From: Coniferiporia sulphurascens
Lineage: Eukaryota; Basidiomycota; Agaricomycetes; Hymenochaetales; Hymenochaetaceae
Length of the DNA: 64,000 nt
Direction: 5' to 3'
Assembly (NCBI GenBank): GCA_002794785.1
Contig: NBBA01000020.1
Location: 496,001-560,000, forward strand
Below the pieces are notes generated by a model. The model saw only the letters and a program-made list of their open reading frames with translations, was not told the DNA's origin and ran no database searches. Numbering within the stretch: position 1 is the first letter of the stretch; every line of letters begins with the position of its first letter. Below, piece after piece: positions 22,021-33,632 of this stretch. The position numbers and the translations under genes are program-made.

Positions 22021-23876
22021 ATGCCTGCAGGAAGTTACTTAGACCCGAAGACTGCGCTCCAATATTTGAAGACGTATGAGCGTTCGGATGGGCTGTCGGT
22101 CGGCGAGCTCATGGAGTCTCGCGTCCATGGTGGTCTCACGTACAATGACTTCCTGCTACTACCAGGACGAATTGACTTTGCGGCGGGCGATGTGCTGACG
22201 GAAACGCGTATTACGCGTAACGTCGTGCTGAAGACCCCGTTCATGAGTAGCCCCATGGACACTGTGACTGAGGGTGAAATGGCCATCGCCATGGCTGTGC
22301 GTCCCTTTCTCCATTCATTGCTCCCCTGTTTCCTTTAGTGCTGTCTACTGACTATGTAGTGCAGCTGCTGGGCGGCATTGGTGTGATTCACCACAACCAA
22401 TCGGCGATCTCACAGGCGGCGATGGTCCGTGCAGTGAAGCGCCACGAGAATGGGTTCATTACCGATCCGGTTGTGCTCTCCCCGAACCACATCGTGGAGG
22501 ATGTGCTCGATGTCAAGGCGCGCCTTGGATTCTGCGGTATTCCTATCACAGGTACGTTTCGTCTCAATGCGTAAACATGCGGGATGAGCCTTTCATTTAT
22601 AACCTTCGTTCTGCTGAACAAACGCGGGACTCTGCGTGATGTGTGGATACTTTTTTCTATAAATTTATCTGAATCTATCCTTTCTAAACCGAAATGGCGA
22701 ACTTTTTCTGACTTGTGCTTCATAGATACCGGAGCTCTCGGTGGAAAGCTTCTCGGTATCGTGACAAATCGCGATATCCAGTTTCGGGACCCTTCGACCT
22801 CGTTGGCTGAGATTATGACCACTACCCTCATCACTGCGCCCGAGGGTGTTACTCTGCAACAAGCCAACGAGCTTCTGCGCGACTCTAAAAGGGGCAAGCT
22901 CCCCATTGTCGACAGTGCAGGCCGACTGACCTCGCTGCTCGCCCGATCTGATCTCCTCAAAAACCAGAATTACCCGCTCGCGTCGAAGTTACCCGAGAGC
23001 AAGCAGCTTTATGCCGCAGCAGCAATTGGCACGCGTCCCCATGATCGCGAGCGACTTGAGCTGCTCGTCCAGGCAGGGCTCGATATTGTCGTGCTTGACT
23101 CTTCCCAGGGTAACTCGGTGTTTCAGATTGAGATGGTTGAGTGGATCAAACAGACATATCCGCAGGTTGAGGTCATTGCAGGCAACGTTGTCACGCGCGA
23201 GCAGGCTGCCGCGCTCATCGCTGCGGGTGCTGACGGGCTGCGCGTGGGCATGGGTTCTGGCAGTATTTGCATTACGCAGGAGGTCATGGCTGTGGGCCGC
23301 CCGCAGGCAACGGCGGTTTACGCCGTTGCCGAGTTCGCCCGCAAGTTCGGCGTGCCGGTGATTGCAGACGGTGGGATTGGGAATGTCGGACACGTCGTAA
23401 AGGCGCTCGCACTCGGAGCAGGTGCAGTGATGATGGGCGGACTACTCGCGGGGACGACCGAAGCTCCAGGCGAGTACTTTTACCACGAGGGGAAGCGCGT
23501 GAAGGCGTACCGCGGGATGGGCAGTATTGAGGCGATGGAGCAGGGCAAGCCTGTCCCTCCAAGCGCCGCTGGGGGCTCGGCGAAGCCGCCATTCCCGCCT
23601 AAGAACAACGAGCACGCGAATGCAGCGACGGCGCGTTACTTTAGCGAGACGAGCGCGGTGAAAGTCGCGCAGGGCGTCGCGGGTGACGTGCAGGACAAGG
23701 GTTCGGTGCGGCAGTTCCTGCCGTACTTGCATGCGGGCGTGCAGCACTCGCTGCAGGATATCGGGAAACGCAGCATTTTTGAGATGCAGCAGGCGGTTTA
23801 TGACGGTGTGGTGCGCTTTGAGCTGCGCACTGCGAGCGCGCAGGTCGAGGGAGGCGTGCATGGGCTCAATTCGTGA
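22021..23876 (+). CDS. IMD2: inosine-5'-monophosphate dehydrogenase
   Basis: Oxidises IMP to XMP, the rate-limiting step of GTP synthesis. Exons 22021-22296, 22365-22551, 22726-23876; 538 codons including stop, the usual length. The N-terminal barrel half ([24 protein letters not shown]) is followed by a CBS pair at about residues 110-235 ([19 protein letters not shown]). Then come [10 protein letters not shown], the active-site loop [12 protein letters not shown] (catalytic Cys about 336), [14 protein letters not shown], and the flap [20 protein letters not shown]. The Ser in DSSQGNS and the Gln before GKPVP are positions linked to mycophenolic acid binding in the family. AVGRPQ replaces the commoner ACGRPQ downstream of the loop. 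Confidence 0.96.
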
Positions 23877-24220
23877 GTTTTGCTCCTTCATAATTGCTTA
23901 ACATGATACTCACAGACCTTTTATTCACAGTTACACAAAGAGATTGTACGCATAGTGTTTTCTGAGTAGGTCATTTAGGGTACTTTCATGTACTTTAAGA
24001 TTGTATAGTTAGGGATAGTCGAGTAGAACAAAATAAGAGAGAATTGTCACCTGGAGTCCGCCCGACGCTGGACGAGGTGCGCTTCGACAGAGATCTATCT
24101 CCAAACAAGGTTGCGGACCCTTTAGCCCCGGTCCCGAATCCGAGGCGCCGTCCGCAGCAAACCTCGACTTTTATATCAGAGTTGTGCGTGATGCATAGTG
24201 CACACCTCTTCCACCTCAGG
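23877..24220. other. intergenic, IMPDH to dioxygenase
   Basis: 344 bp between two plus-strand genes. It holds the IMPDH 3' UTR and a compact promoter. A TTTATATCAG TATA-like stretch lies about 50 nt before the dioxygenase ATG. No gene is visible. Confidence 0.5.
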
Positions 24221-25956
24221 ATGGTGCGCTTTCTGTCCCTCACATACGCAGCAGTCGCACTCTTTGCGTTGCGCGGGCACTTCGTCAGCGGTGAGTTCCC
24301 CTGCAGCTCTTCAGCTGAGAGATCTGACCGAGCGCGCCTGACACTGATAGGTCATCCGGGAGAATCCGAATTCGCCGAGCGTCCTTCTGGGCCGAGCTTG
24401 CGCGCAGGGAGGTAAGCGCCCTTCATTAAAAAATATCCCTCCCGAGTCTGCAGTATACGTATTAAACTTAATTACTTTCGACGAACTTGAAAGCACCTCG
24501 CGAGTAAACGGCACCTCGCCGCGCGTAGCTGCGCGCCCTCGATCAACGCCTTCCACGCTGCGCGCCGCACGAAGCGCGCACTGCCGGCCCAGGTCCCGCT
24601 CGGTGGGACCGCGGCGTCTCAGGACGCGATACACAGCGTACGTGCATTCCTACTTCCGCGAGTCGGGATAGAGACTGAACTCCCGTGCGGGACGTGTATA
24701 GTATACGTGCGTGACGGCCCCGGAGATCGAGGAGGGCCCGTACTACGTGAACAACGAGCTCGTTCGGCAGGACCTCGTCGAAGCCCAGAAGTGCGTGTCG
24801 CGTTTCATTGTCTCCTGTTGGTCTCCCTTCCATTTACTCATAAAGTTAACCCTTTCTGTACAGGGGCGTACCGGTGCGCCTTGACATCGGCGTCGTCGAC
24901 TCTGCGACATGCGAGCCCGTCTCCAACGCATTTATCGAGATATGGAGCTGTGCGCACATCTTGACCCCATTACCCGCTAAACCAAGCTCACCACGTCGCT
25001 TACAATCGTACAGGCAACGCAACGGGCTTCTACGGCGCGTTCGAAAGCAACGTGCTCAATCTGCCCCCGCCGCCTCCACCAGGCTCGCCTGACGGCCCGA
25101 CTCCTAACCCGACTAGCATCCCGCGTCCACCGCGCGGACCAGGCGGGCCTCCAAGAGGCGGTGGCCCACTGATGTCGAGCCGCAACACGTGGTTGCGCGG
25201 CGGGTACGCGACGGATGCGGATGGCACCGTCGAGCTCACAACGCTCTACCCAGGCTTCTACCCCGGCCGCACGGTACACGTGCACCTTATGGTGCATCTC
25301 GGCTGGGAGGCCTCTGCGAACGGGTGCGCTTCACGTTTTTCGCGTTTTGTTTTTTACTTCTGTTTGTTTCTCTGTATTCTCCGAGTCTAACTCTTGTGTC
25401 TTGTGTGCGCCCCGCTGCGAAACAGCTCGGTGATCTCACACGCGGGCAGCGTCGCACACGTCGGCCAGCTGTTCTTTGCTGAAGACTGGAACGATCGCGT
25501 GCTCGCCGTATCCCCATACGCGGACAACGTCGGCCGGCGTACGCGCAACGCGCAGGATCACGACTACGCGCTCGCGACGATCGACGGGAGCAGTGCGATC
25601 GTGCAGTGAGTCGTCTGTCCCGCTCCAGTCGCCCGGAATGAGCTCGATCACTGGCAGTACTGACGATAATGTGCTATATGTAGACTCGAGATGCTAGGCG
25701 ATGCGCTCGACGACGGGCTTCTCGGATTCATCAGTACGTCTTACTCTATTTTATACCACCTTCCCCCAGACTCTCTCATCCTTTGAGCTCCTCGGCTAAC
25801 CAGAGCTTTTCTATATTCGTATCCGCACCTGCACTCGACACAGCCATCGCGATCGACACCACCGCGGACTACACGATCCACTCGAATAACTACTACAACA
25901 CTTCCTCTCCCGACTCCGAGTCTGACTCTGAAGTGGTTGATGTTAATATGCAGTAA
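24221..25956 (+). CDS. secreted intradiol ring-cleavage dioxygenase, one apparent frameshift
   Basis: Fe(III) enzyme opening catechol-type rings, typical of fungi that use lignin-derived aromatics. Exons 24221-24290, 24351-24411, 24494-24637, 24702-24790, 24864-24949, 25014-25323, 25426-25605, 25684-25733, 25844-25956. An N-terminal hydrophobic signal (VRFLSLTYAAVALFAL) suggests secretion. Core: TAPEIEEGPYYVNNELVR, VRLDIGVVD, NAFIEIWSCNATGFYGAF and TWLRGGYATDADG. TLYPGFYPGRTVHVHLMVH follows, so Tyr/Tyr/His/His iron ligands are all present. A Pro/Gly-rich insert (PPPPPPGSPDGP) sits mid-domain. In exon 2 the frame shifts by one base at about 24,357-24,366 (HPGE in one frame, ASFWAELARRE in the next). 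Adding one base gives exactly 368 codons and correct phase into exon 3. The last acceptor is uncertain. Confidence 0.85.
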
Positions 25957-27846
25957 GAGGATGCGCGAGCGGGTGACTGGAGCTGTTATTTGGGTTTTGG
26001 AAGTAGAAAGCAGAGGACAATGATTGACTCGGCGGGTCCCCGGGGTTACTAGTACTATTCCTAACCGTTGCTGCTTCTATGTAACCACAACCGAAACTGA
26101 CGACGTGCCCGGTCGTGTGAGGTTTACTTATAGTTCACAGATCGGTGGCGGCTACATACATGTATCTCATAACACGATCATATTACATTAACGAGTGCAG
26201 CCCTTTTTTAGATTTATATCATTTTCAGCAAGGGCTGGTGAGAAGTTGGAACCTGAATACGAATACGACTAGAAAAGCACCCGACCAATTTGAAAAAGAA
26301 ATTGAGAGTTAATGCATGCTTGAAATGTATCTTAGGCCCCACGGCGAATGTGTTGGCGAGTACGGGAGGTGTGTCTATGGTCCGACGAAAGGGTTCAAGT
26401 TCGGCGATCACGAGAGAAATAATAATCATAAATACCAAGTGCAGTACTTACTCCCACCTGAGTCTTGCCTTTTTCGTTCCTCTCGCCGCTCCCTGTCCTC
26501 TCTTCAACTTCGTCCACCACACTGGCAGCAATGACCGATCCCCGGTCCTTGTACCCGCCCCTCACTGAGTTTACTGAGTAACGAAGTCTTTTTCTAGAAT
26601 AGATCGGGAGCGCACGCCTCTCCGACGGGGAAGGAACACGGGAGCGATCACAACCAAGTTGGGAGCAACAATTCTGAGAAGGAAGGTACAAAAGGGGGTG
26701 GATTGGGATCAAACTTTCCACGAACGCCATTCGGCGCAGGCGCAGGCGGTGTGCCCTTGCAAATCCATGTGCGTCACGGTACGCCCACATACAGTACAGG
26801 TATAACTTGTGCCTGGCGCATACGTCTTCTTATAATCTAGATTGGAGATCATATCCTCTCAGGTCCCTCATCAAGACCCGCTGATGAGTCCGAAGCGGGA
26901 GTTGGAATATAGATTGCCAGGGGGTCCTCACCAACTGGGAATCCACGCGGGAGCAAAGCTAGTAGTGGCTTGTCTCTTCTCATGGACACTAGACTTCCAG
27001 GCTCTCACACCCACTGCACCAGGGGTCCCCCAACACCCCACATATAACTCTTTTTTAAGAAGATGCAGATGCGCGTTACCTTCTCAGATGTTCGTCGCCC
27101 ACGCCTTCCCCCCGCTGACGGGCCGTCCCAACATGGACTCGGTATCCGAGCGCAGGGTCGCGTATAACGACCTGAAGCTCGGGTTATAAACATCTTCGTC
27201 GTGTCTTCATGCCTGGAAGCGTGAGTCCTGGCACACGTACATCATAGCACGCGCCATGTCTCTGCGGTAGCACGGGGATAAGGTAGGTATCTTCGACTGG
27301 TCGGCGCGAGAAGCCATGTATGAGCTCTGCGGCGATTGACTAAGGGCGCCCAGGCAATCCGTGCGCAGTCGCCGTCTCGGCGTGGGACGCCAACTGCATC
27401 GCTGTTCCTGGATACCCGCCCGGCCACAAAATCCAATCCTAAGTTCCAAATCAAAGGGGAAGAGATCGTCGTATCCGCACTGACATGTAGACCAATTGAC
27501 GTCTAGTAATTCCGCCCTCCTTGAGTATGGCGCGGGCTTATTTTTGTCTCTCTTGGCGAATGATGCAGGTCTCAGGGGGACTGGTACTGTTACTTCTGGG
27601 ACTACATGTAAATGGCTGGCCACGAGGCGATAGGAGAAAGTGCGCTCGCGCCTGGCGCTTAGAGGCACGGTCTTCCATTGGTCTGCCTCATGCTGTGGGC
27701 GGGCGCGTTATGGCGCCGTGCTTCTCCTACGGCTTTCCTATACTGACCTATTTCAAATGTCGGAAGCCTCTTATCGGAGCTGGTCCCCCGGGATGTCTGT
27801 CAGCGCATGGAGTGGACCGTAATGAGTTAAATGTATCTGGTACTTG
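25957..27846. other. gene-poor region
   Basis: This follows the dioxygenase stop. Short open frames on both strands (for example minus 26,395-26,790 and 27,207-27,668) lack domain features and good splice context, and I do not call them genes. It may be old, decayed sequence at the edge of the accessory block. Confidence 0.45.
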
Positions 27847-28110
27847 CTAGACTGGCATCCCGCTCTTCGAAAAAATAAACGTTCTGCCGGTTGGCCCGTC
27901 TTCCGCGTAATCGCCGTAGAACGGCGTCATGGTGATGACCTCAGGATTCTGGAATATTTGCTCCTGCATTTTTATGAGAGTTTGTGTCACCGGTGACATG
28001 CCCCTCTGTTTTTCTGGAGTTTAAAAAAATGTGCGGATAACCACATACTTATTGCCTTTGGATCAGCCACAATCACCGCTCGATAGATTTTTTGTTCTCT
28101 CAGCGGATTC
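27847..28110 (-). pseudogene. C-terminal fragment of an unrecognised protein
   Basis: Two minus-strand exons join cleanly: 28049-28110 (NPLREQKIYRAVIVADPKAI) and 27847-28013 (KKQRGMSPVTQTL ... TMTPFYGDYAEDG ... FSKSGMPV, stop TAG). The intron is short with GTATGT and CAG ends and phases match, so this looks like real coding sequence. I do not recognise the family, and no convincing upstream exons were found. It is either the tail of a gene with distant exons or a relic. Confidence 0.4.
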
Positions 28111-28297
28111 CTAGAAAGGAATCACTAGAGAACGTCTATAAATTTAAATCTATGCCTGCTAACGAACAGCGAAATTCATGTACAGCATTACAATAATCTA
28201 CTAATGCACTGTGACGCCATGCATAAAAATAGAATAATCTCAAGAGAACTATTTGTACAAGCACGTGTTTAGCCGCAATATGTGTGGCTCAAGCTCG

Positions 28298-28404
28298 CTA
28301 AGCATCGTGGTTTGGGGTATACCGCAACTGCGTCATGACGATGACTTGCAGGCTCCGGGAGCGGGATCCTTCGATTTTCTTAATGATATCTCCGCCTTCA
28401 ACCC
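28298..28404 (-). pseudogene. possible last exon of an unrecognised gene
   Basis: After a good acceptor (TCCCGCAG) on the minus strand, an open stretch reads GVEGGDIIKKIEGSRSRSLQ, then VIVMTQLRYTPNHDA, ending in TAG. No upstream exon is clear. It lies just upstream of the fragment at 27,847-28,110 and could be an earlier duplicate of a similar gene tail or chance. Confidence 0.25.
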
Positions 28405-30164
28405 CTGCGGGACAGAATAAATTATAAAGTCAAACTTAAGTAGGACCAGGCGAGGATGGGAAGTAGACAGAGTACTGGCATGGGTAATGTGTACTGGGAA
28501 ACCTAAAAAAACTCCAGTCGCTGCCGTACGCATACTAATACGAGTATGTGGCTCAAACTTCTTTTCTTTGAGTCCAAACTTGACGTCCCGATGTTTTGGC
28601 GATAGGGTAGATCCGTCCGTCACGGAAGTGTCCTCCCCCCACTCGAGTCTCGAGTCTCGAATTCCAAGTTTCAAATTTTGAATCTCAAGCCTCAAGTCTA
28701 GTCCAAGCACCCGGGCCATCATAGACTCCAAAAGAAGAAAGGGGAAAGAAAAGAACTTGACACTCGATCAACGGCCGCCACTGTCGCTGCGGGAACCTAA
28801 ACTTGGAATCTAAAATGTCGTGGGCAGGGCGGGACCTCCGGACTTCCTGACCGACTCGGAGTTCGAGTTATTTTTGTCAGTGGATTTTGTGCACTGTCAC
28901 GGTGATCGTGGTCTTTCCCCCTCAGAGTACACGCGCGCGTGCCGGATCGCACCATCATATTAGTTGGCGCTGATAGCGTGTCTTGAAGTAGTAGCAGTGG
29001 TGCAGTCTATACGAATACAATAAAGTTATAATACGCACTTATATTGGTAAGAAGCCACTGGCATGATAATTGGCTGAAGCAACTCTTTGACTCGGGGAAT
29101 CGGACCTCGGATGCGCCGTGCTATAAGGTATAATCGGTAGTAGAACAGGGCCCGAGCACGCCGCTTTCATATGATTTCGTTTTATCAACTGTTTTAAAAA
29201 AAATTACGAATTCGTGTATGGATTAAATAGTAATATGCAGTGTGGACGCTCGGCACCTCGGCGTCAACCGTCAGACCAGCGCGGGAGGTACTTAAGCGTG
29301 CACCCACATGTACACGCTAGATAGCAGCGTGCGGCTAGCGCATGCGCGCCTCCGAGTCGACCTCAGCCCTCCAGGTGGTTAATCCAATAGTACTAATAGC
29401 GGTAGCCGTCAGCAGCTTTTACACCGGGATCAGGGGCGCTCTTGATCATACTGCGCCGGCGCCATGCACGATGCCGGTCGCGACTTGGATTAAAGTACGG
29501 CCTGCCGCCTGGGACTACTTATCCAACTATCGTGACGAAACAGCCAGACGATCAGACGGCGGCCGCCCAGCTTCAGCTTGCTGCACAGTCATGATGACAC
29601 GGTATGGATGAGTGCAAGTATGGCCGTTTGAACTTCATATGTCGTCACGGATCGTGATCATGATCATGATCAGTTGAGAGGCTGAGCGGCGCGGCTCGCG
29701 CCCTGTGCGTGAAGACATGGCGACCATCCGAACCTGAGCCCGAGCCACGGCTTCAGTCGCGTGGTCTTTCCGTCTCTCATCATGGCTGCTCAATCAAATT
29801 AGGTAAGTATAAGTAAGGCCAAAATACCAAAATACCGAATGTCAAATATGAAAAGAGAGTGGAAGGGCCCGGAAGAGTGGAGGACGTGTCTACCCGATCG
29901 CAAAGACCGCACAAGGGGAGAGGGAATGGATATTAAGTTTATGCTTTACGCATTTCATTTTCAATTAACGTTTTTGTGGAAAGTCACTCACATAATTATC
30001 ATCCACCTGGAACCTGGGACTCTCGAATTTGCCCACGTCCACGTCCATAGAATCCACCCACCCACCGTATATGTATATACGTACGTCCACGGAGTCCGGG
30101 CGTTCAGACGCAGTAAGAATGTCAGCATTACAATATATCAACGTATCAACGCCCTCCTCGGACT
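28405..30164. other. gene-poor region before repeat R1
   Basis: Mixed sequence without a supportable gene. It includes a small GATCATGATCATGATCA palindromic run near 29,656-29,672. Homology to the R1 repeat starts at about 30,165. Confidence 0.4.
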
Positions 30165-31286
30165 TGGATCTTTTCTGCTTTTTCCCCCTATTTTCGCGGG
30201 CGGCGAACTCCGATCACGTGCGCAGCGCGACTACGAGTGTCGGAACAGTACCAAGTAGTACTAGTGGCAGTACCAGTGGCGATAACGGGTGGCGGTGATG
30301 GTGGCGGGTGACGGATGCCCGGGCGCGCGTCCGGCGTGCCGCAGGTCCGCAGATGAGACACCTCCGCTCCTGTCGCGAACAAAGTAATTACGAGCACAAG
30401 CGCAAATAAGTAACACAAAGCGCGATTAACGTCGACTGCGTCTGTCGTAGCTGTCTTCGTCGCCTGGCGACCCACCGACGTGCGACCATAACGCCGCATC
30501 GCGCTACGGCTGACAACTACAGGCCAAACGTCCGTCCATTTATGGTCCATCATGACATGCATCGCGGTCGCGGTTATGGGGCGCCGCGCGCGCAGCCGGA
30601 AACACCCAATTTTGAAGGCACGCCACCACCGAGCGGCACGGGTCCGGTGCTCCTGGATCCTGATCTAGCTCGTGCACCGCGGCAGCGGCGAAAACGGGAG
30701 GAACGGGGGGACCGTGGCTGGCTGGGTTGATCATGATGCGTGACGATACGCGATTGCGCACACGCTGCGCCGAAGAGAGAGAGGGGCCTCATTGTGATGG
30801 CCACAAGGATAAACGACGACGACACAAATATCAAATATCAAGAGAAGAAAGCCCCATCGTGAAAGGAAAAGAGAGGGGTTCAGCGTTCGGCGTTGAATGG
30901 CGAGAAGCGCATCGGGACGGAGACGGGCGCGCAGCATGCGATCGAATCGCACGCCAGCGAGCGCCTGCCGCCGTCGGTGAAACTGAATATCCGCCCTATG
31001 GGCTGACTAATATCCATTAATGCACTCCGCCTCCCCATGTCGGGTCGGACCGAGCGCCAGCGACCCTTATGGGAAAGGAAGGGAGGCGAGAGGGCCGGGG
31101 TGAGCTTCGGCTTCTAGGGCTCCTTGGACTTGTGCCTTGGGGGACCCCGGACGGCGCTTTCCAGATGGGTCAATTATGTGTATTTTATGTCGTTATTGTA
31201 TCGTTTTGTATTGTATTGTATTGCGGTGTAAAGGGTACCCATATGTGGAGCCCGGCGCGACCGTTAGAGTTGATGCGGGGTAGCAT
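30165..31286 (-). repeat. dispersed repeat R1, copy A, first part (split by a LINE)
   Basis: Matches the reverse complement of 58,270-59,716 and 63,090-64,000 along most of its length. Shared landmarks are GGCGGCGAACTCC, AGCGGCACGGGTCCGGTGCT, GCGTTCGGCGTTGAATGGCG and CTAATATCCATTAATG, plus a run of ATTGT/ATACA units (31,190-31,225). The repeat continues at 37,738 after the LINE. No protein-coding capacity is convincing, and the class is unknown to me. Confidence 0.75.
31273..31286. repeat. left target-site duplication of the LINE
   Basis: ATGCGGGGTAGCAT occurs here and again at 37,724-37,737, exactly flanking the element. The related R1 copy at 63,270-63,345 (reverse strand) has the sequence once, as an empty site. 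Confidence 0.9.
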
Positions 31287-31349
31287 CAACATCCTCCTTG
31301 TCCTCTAACCACCACCATCTAGGTAGTCTTTACGAGCACTTTGCCCTCT

Positions 31350-33632
31350 ATGTCTGATCAACAGCAACAAGAACAACAACCCCCCCGTCCCCTCGATGAG
31401 ACCTTCCACGCCCCCTCTGTTTCTACACGAGGTGGTATGCATTCTCTTCGTGGTCGGGGGACCGACGTAATGCCTCCTCCGGGAACAGTCGCTGCTCGCT
31501 CCTCCTCGTTCTCGGGGTCGATCTCGAGCGCCGCCCGCGCGCCTCCGGTACCTCCTAAAGTTCTCCCCACAGTTTCCCCACTGGCGGCGGAGATCACATC
31601 TCGCCAACCCTTTCACCCACCGTCCCGCGCCGCCTCCGTCGCAAGTGACCGAGGAACTGACCAGGCTATGGCCCAAGTCCCCCGCCCGGCTACCCCGGGC
31701 CTTCCCCTCTCAGGGGCTATTTCAGGCGAAACCCTCTTTTCTGGGGGTCAAGCCAGCCTCTCCTCTCTTTTGGCCCCTGCTCCGCAGGCCCCCCAATCCA
31801 CCTCTGCCTCCATGTGGGCGAAGTACATCCCCACTGACGCGGCCTCCACCCTCGTTGAGCCTGCCTCCCCTACCACCCCCCCTGGGGGTGGGGGTAGGGC
31901 CCCCCGCGTAGACGAAACCCCCCGTGGGCCGTCCCGCCCTATGTCTGCTGCCATATCGTCCCTGGACTCCGACTCCGAAATGTCGGAGGCCGGGCCCCCT
32001 GATGACCAGGCCTCTACGGCTTCTGTGCGGAAAAAGCGCAAATCCACCAGCACCCCAGTGCCACTGTCCCCCAGGGCGGTAACATTGCAGGTCCCCCACC
32101 TCCGGTTGGCCGCCACGACTGCCATGCGTGCCTCCCATGAACTCCTCGCACTAGGGAAGACGACCTCTATGTCGGCCGCCTCTACTGCCTCCCTCCTCGG
32201 AGAGATTGCCTTCGTGGTTAATTCTCTCAACAGTGCTTTGGTCCAGGAGGATCCGCTCGCACAATCCGCCACGTCACAGGCCTTTCGGGCGGCGGCAGGC
32301 CCCCGTTTCGGCATAGCCCCTGGCCCTGCCCCCTTTCCCGCCCCCCCCCAGTCTTCCCAGACTGTGGTAGGCCCCCCCTCTCTTCCCTCCCTGCCACAGC
32401 AGATGGTGCAGGTCATGTCTGACCTTACGCGCCAAATGGCTTTCATGATGCAGCGGATGGACGCCCTCGAACGACCTCCCCCACATTCCTCGGGGGCCGG
32501 GTCCGCCCCCTCCGGAGACAGGAAAGGGAAGGGTAAAGCCAACCCAAGTACTGCACCTCCTCCACCACAAGGACCTTCGGGCCCTTCTAACTCCACCGCC
32601 GGGTCCACCTTGCCGACACCTGTCACTCCAGGTCTTGCCGCGGGTGGGGCTACCCCCGCCACTGCCCCTGCTACTGCAGCGCCAGTGTCGACGGGGGCCC
32701 CCACTACTGCTAGCGCTGTGAAACAAGAGCCGAAGCGTGCAGTCCTCCCGGTTATCCGTACCATTACGGACCCGACCCTCGCCATCCGCTTCCATGGAGC
32801 CCCGCCCCCTGCTGAAGCGCGCCCCACCGATTCCCAGACGACTATCAACGTCAGGACTGCCCTCTCACGCTTTCCGACTGCGGCCAAATTGGTCGTACGC
32901 GCTGCCCACTGGAACGATCGAGGCAATTGCTTCGTTACGTTCGCTCACAACACCCACATTCCTACCATGAACAGCGTGAAGGAGGTTGTGATGGCATCCG
33001 TTCAAAGCGTCTACCCTGCCACAGTCTCCCAACTCGTATCTTGGGCCTGCCTACAAATTGCCGAAGTCCCCACGCGCCCTGCGCCGGGCCTCCCTGCCTT
33101 CACGGCGGCGGATCTCCAAGCGGAGTTCCGTGCCGCCAACCCTCACCTCCTCTCACTGCCCATGACTCTAGAGCCCGACTGGACCCGGGCTTACGAGCTT
33201 CTGAGCGAGGATGTCATGTCTGCCCCTATCGCCTTCTCTTTTGAAGACCCTACGGGCTCCCGCTCTGCGAATATCCTTTCTACCCCGAGGAATCGCGTAG
33301 TATACATGTTCGGCCGCCGACTCAAATTGGTGGCCTGCCGTGATCTCCCTCGCCTCATGCAGTGCATTAAATGTGCAGCACTAGGCCACCTCGTTCAGAA
33401 CTGCAGGAACCGTCCCTGGTCGTGCCTTATATGCGCTGGCCGTCATTGTACTGACGACCACCACATGCGATGCCCGGGGTGTGTTCGAGACGCGCTCCCA
33501 GCCTCCTCTCCCTGCACCCATCCCCCCAAATGCTCGAACTGCTCCGGCGAACACCGCGCCGACTCTTCCAGCTGCCCCAAACAGCGTGGCCGTGCCCGTT
33601 CCTCTTTCGCCCCACCCCTGGCTGATGAGTAG
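31350..33632 (+). CDS. LINE ORF1, gag-like nucleic-acid-binding protein
   Basis: 760 residues from the ATG at 31,350. The long N-terminal part is Pro/Ala/Ser/Thr-rich. The C-terminus carries a canonical CCHC knuckle (CIKCAALGHLVQNC) and two more Cys/His knuckles (CLICAGRHCTDDHHMRC and CSNCSGEHRADSSSC). Such proteins coat the LINE RNA. The stop codon TAG at 33,630-33,632 overlaps the ORF2 start. Confidence 0.88.
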   Translation: MSDQQQQEQQPPRPLDETFHAPSVSTRGGMHSLRGRGTDVMPPPGTVAARSSSFSGSISSAARAPPVPPKVLPTVSPLAAEITSRQPFHPPSRAASVASDRGTDQAMAQVPRPATPGLPLSGAISGETLFSGGQASLSSLLAPAPQAPQSTSASMWAKYIPTDAASTLVEPASPTTPPGGGGRAPRVDETPRGPSRPMSAAISSLDSDSEMSEAGPPDDQASTASVRKKRKSTSTPVPLSPRAVTLQVPHLRLAATTAMRASHELLALGKTTSMSAASTASLLGEIAFVVNSLNSALVQEDPLAQSATSQAFRAAAGPRFGIAPGPAPFPAPPQSSQTVVGPPSLPSLPQQMVQVMSDLTRQMAFMMQRMDALERPPPHSSGAGSAPSGDRKGKGKANPSTAPPPPQGPSGPSNSTAGSTLPTPVTPGLAAGGATPATAPATAAPVSTGAPTTASAVKQEPKRAVLPVIRTITDPTLAIRFHGAPPPAEARPTDSQTTINVRTALSRFPTAAKLVVRAAHWNDRGNCFVTFAHNTHIPTMNSVKEVVMASVQSVYPATVSQLVSWACLQIAEVPTRPAPGLPAFTAADLQAEFRAANPHLLSLPMTLEPDWTRAYELLSEDVMSAPIAFSFEDPTGSRSANILSTPRNRVVYMFGRRLKLVACRDLPRLMQCIKCAALGHLVQNCRNRPWSCLICAGRHCTDDHHMRCPGCVRDALPASSPCTHPPKCSNCSGEHRADSSSCPKQRGRARSSFAPPLADE

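Noticed and set aside
32274..32926. Minus-strand frames opposite LINE ORF1
   Set aside because: Antisense shadows; ORF1 zinc knuckles and the ORF1/ORF2 overlap fix the plus strand.
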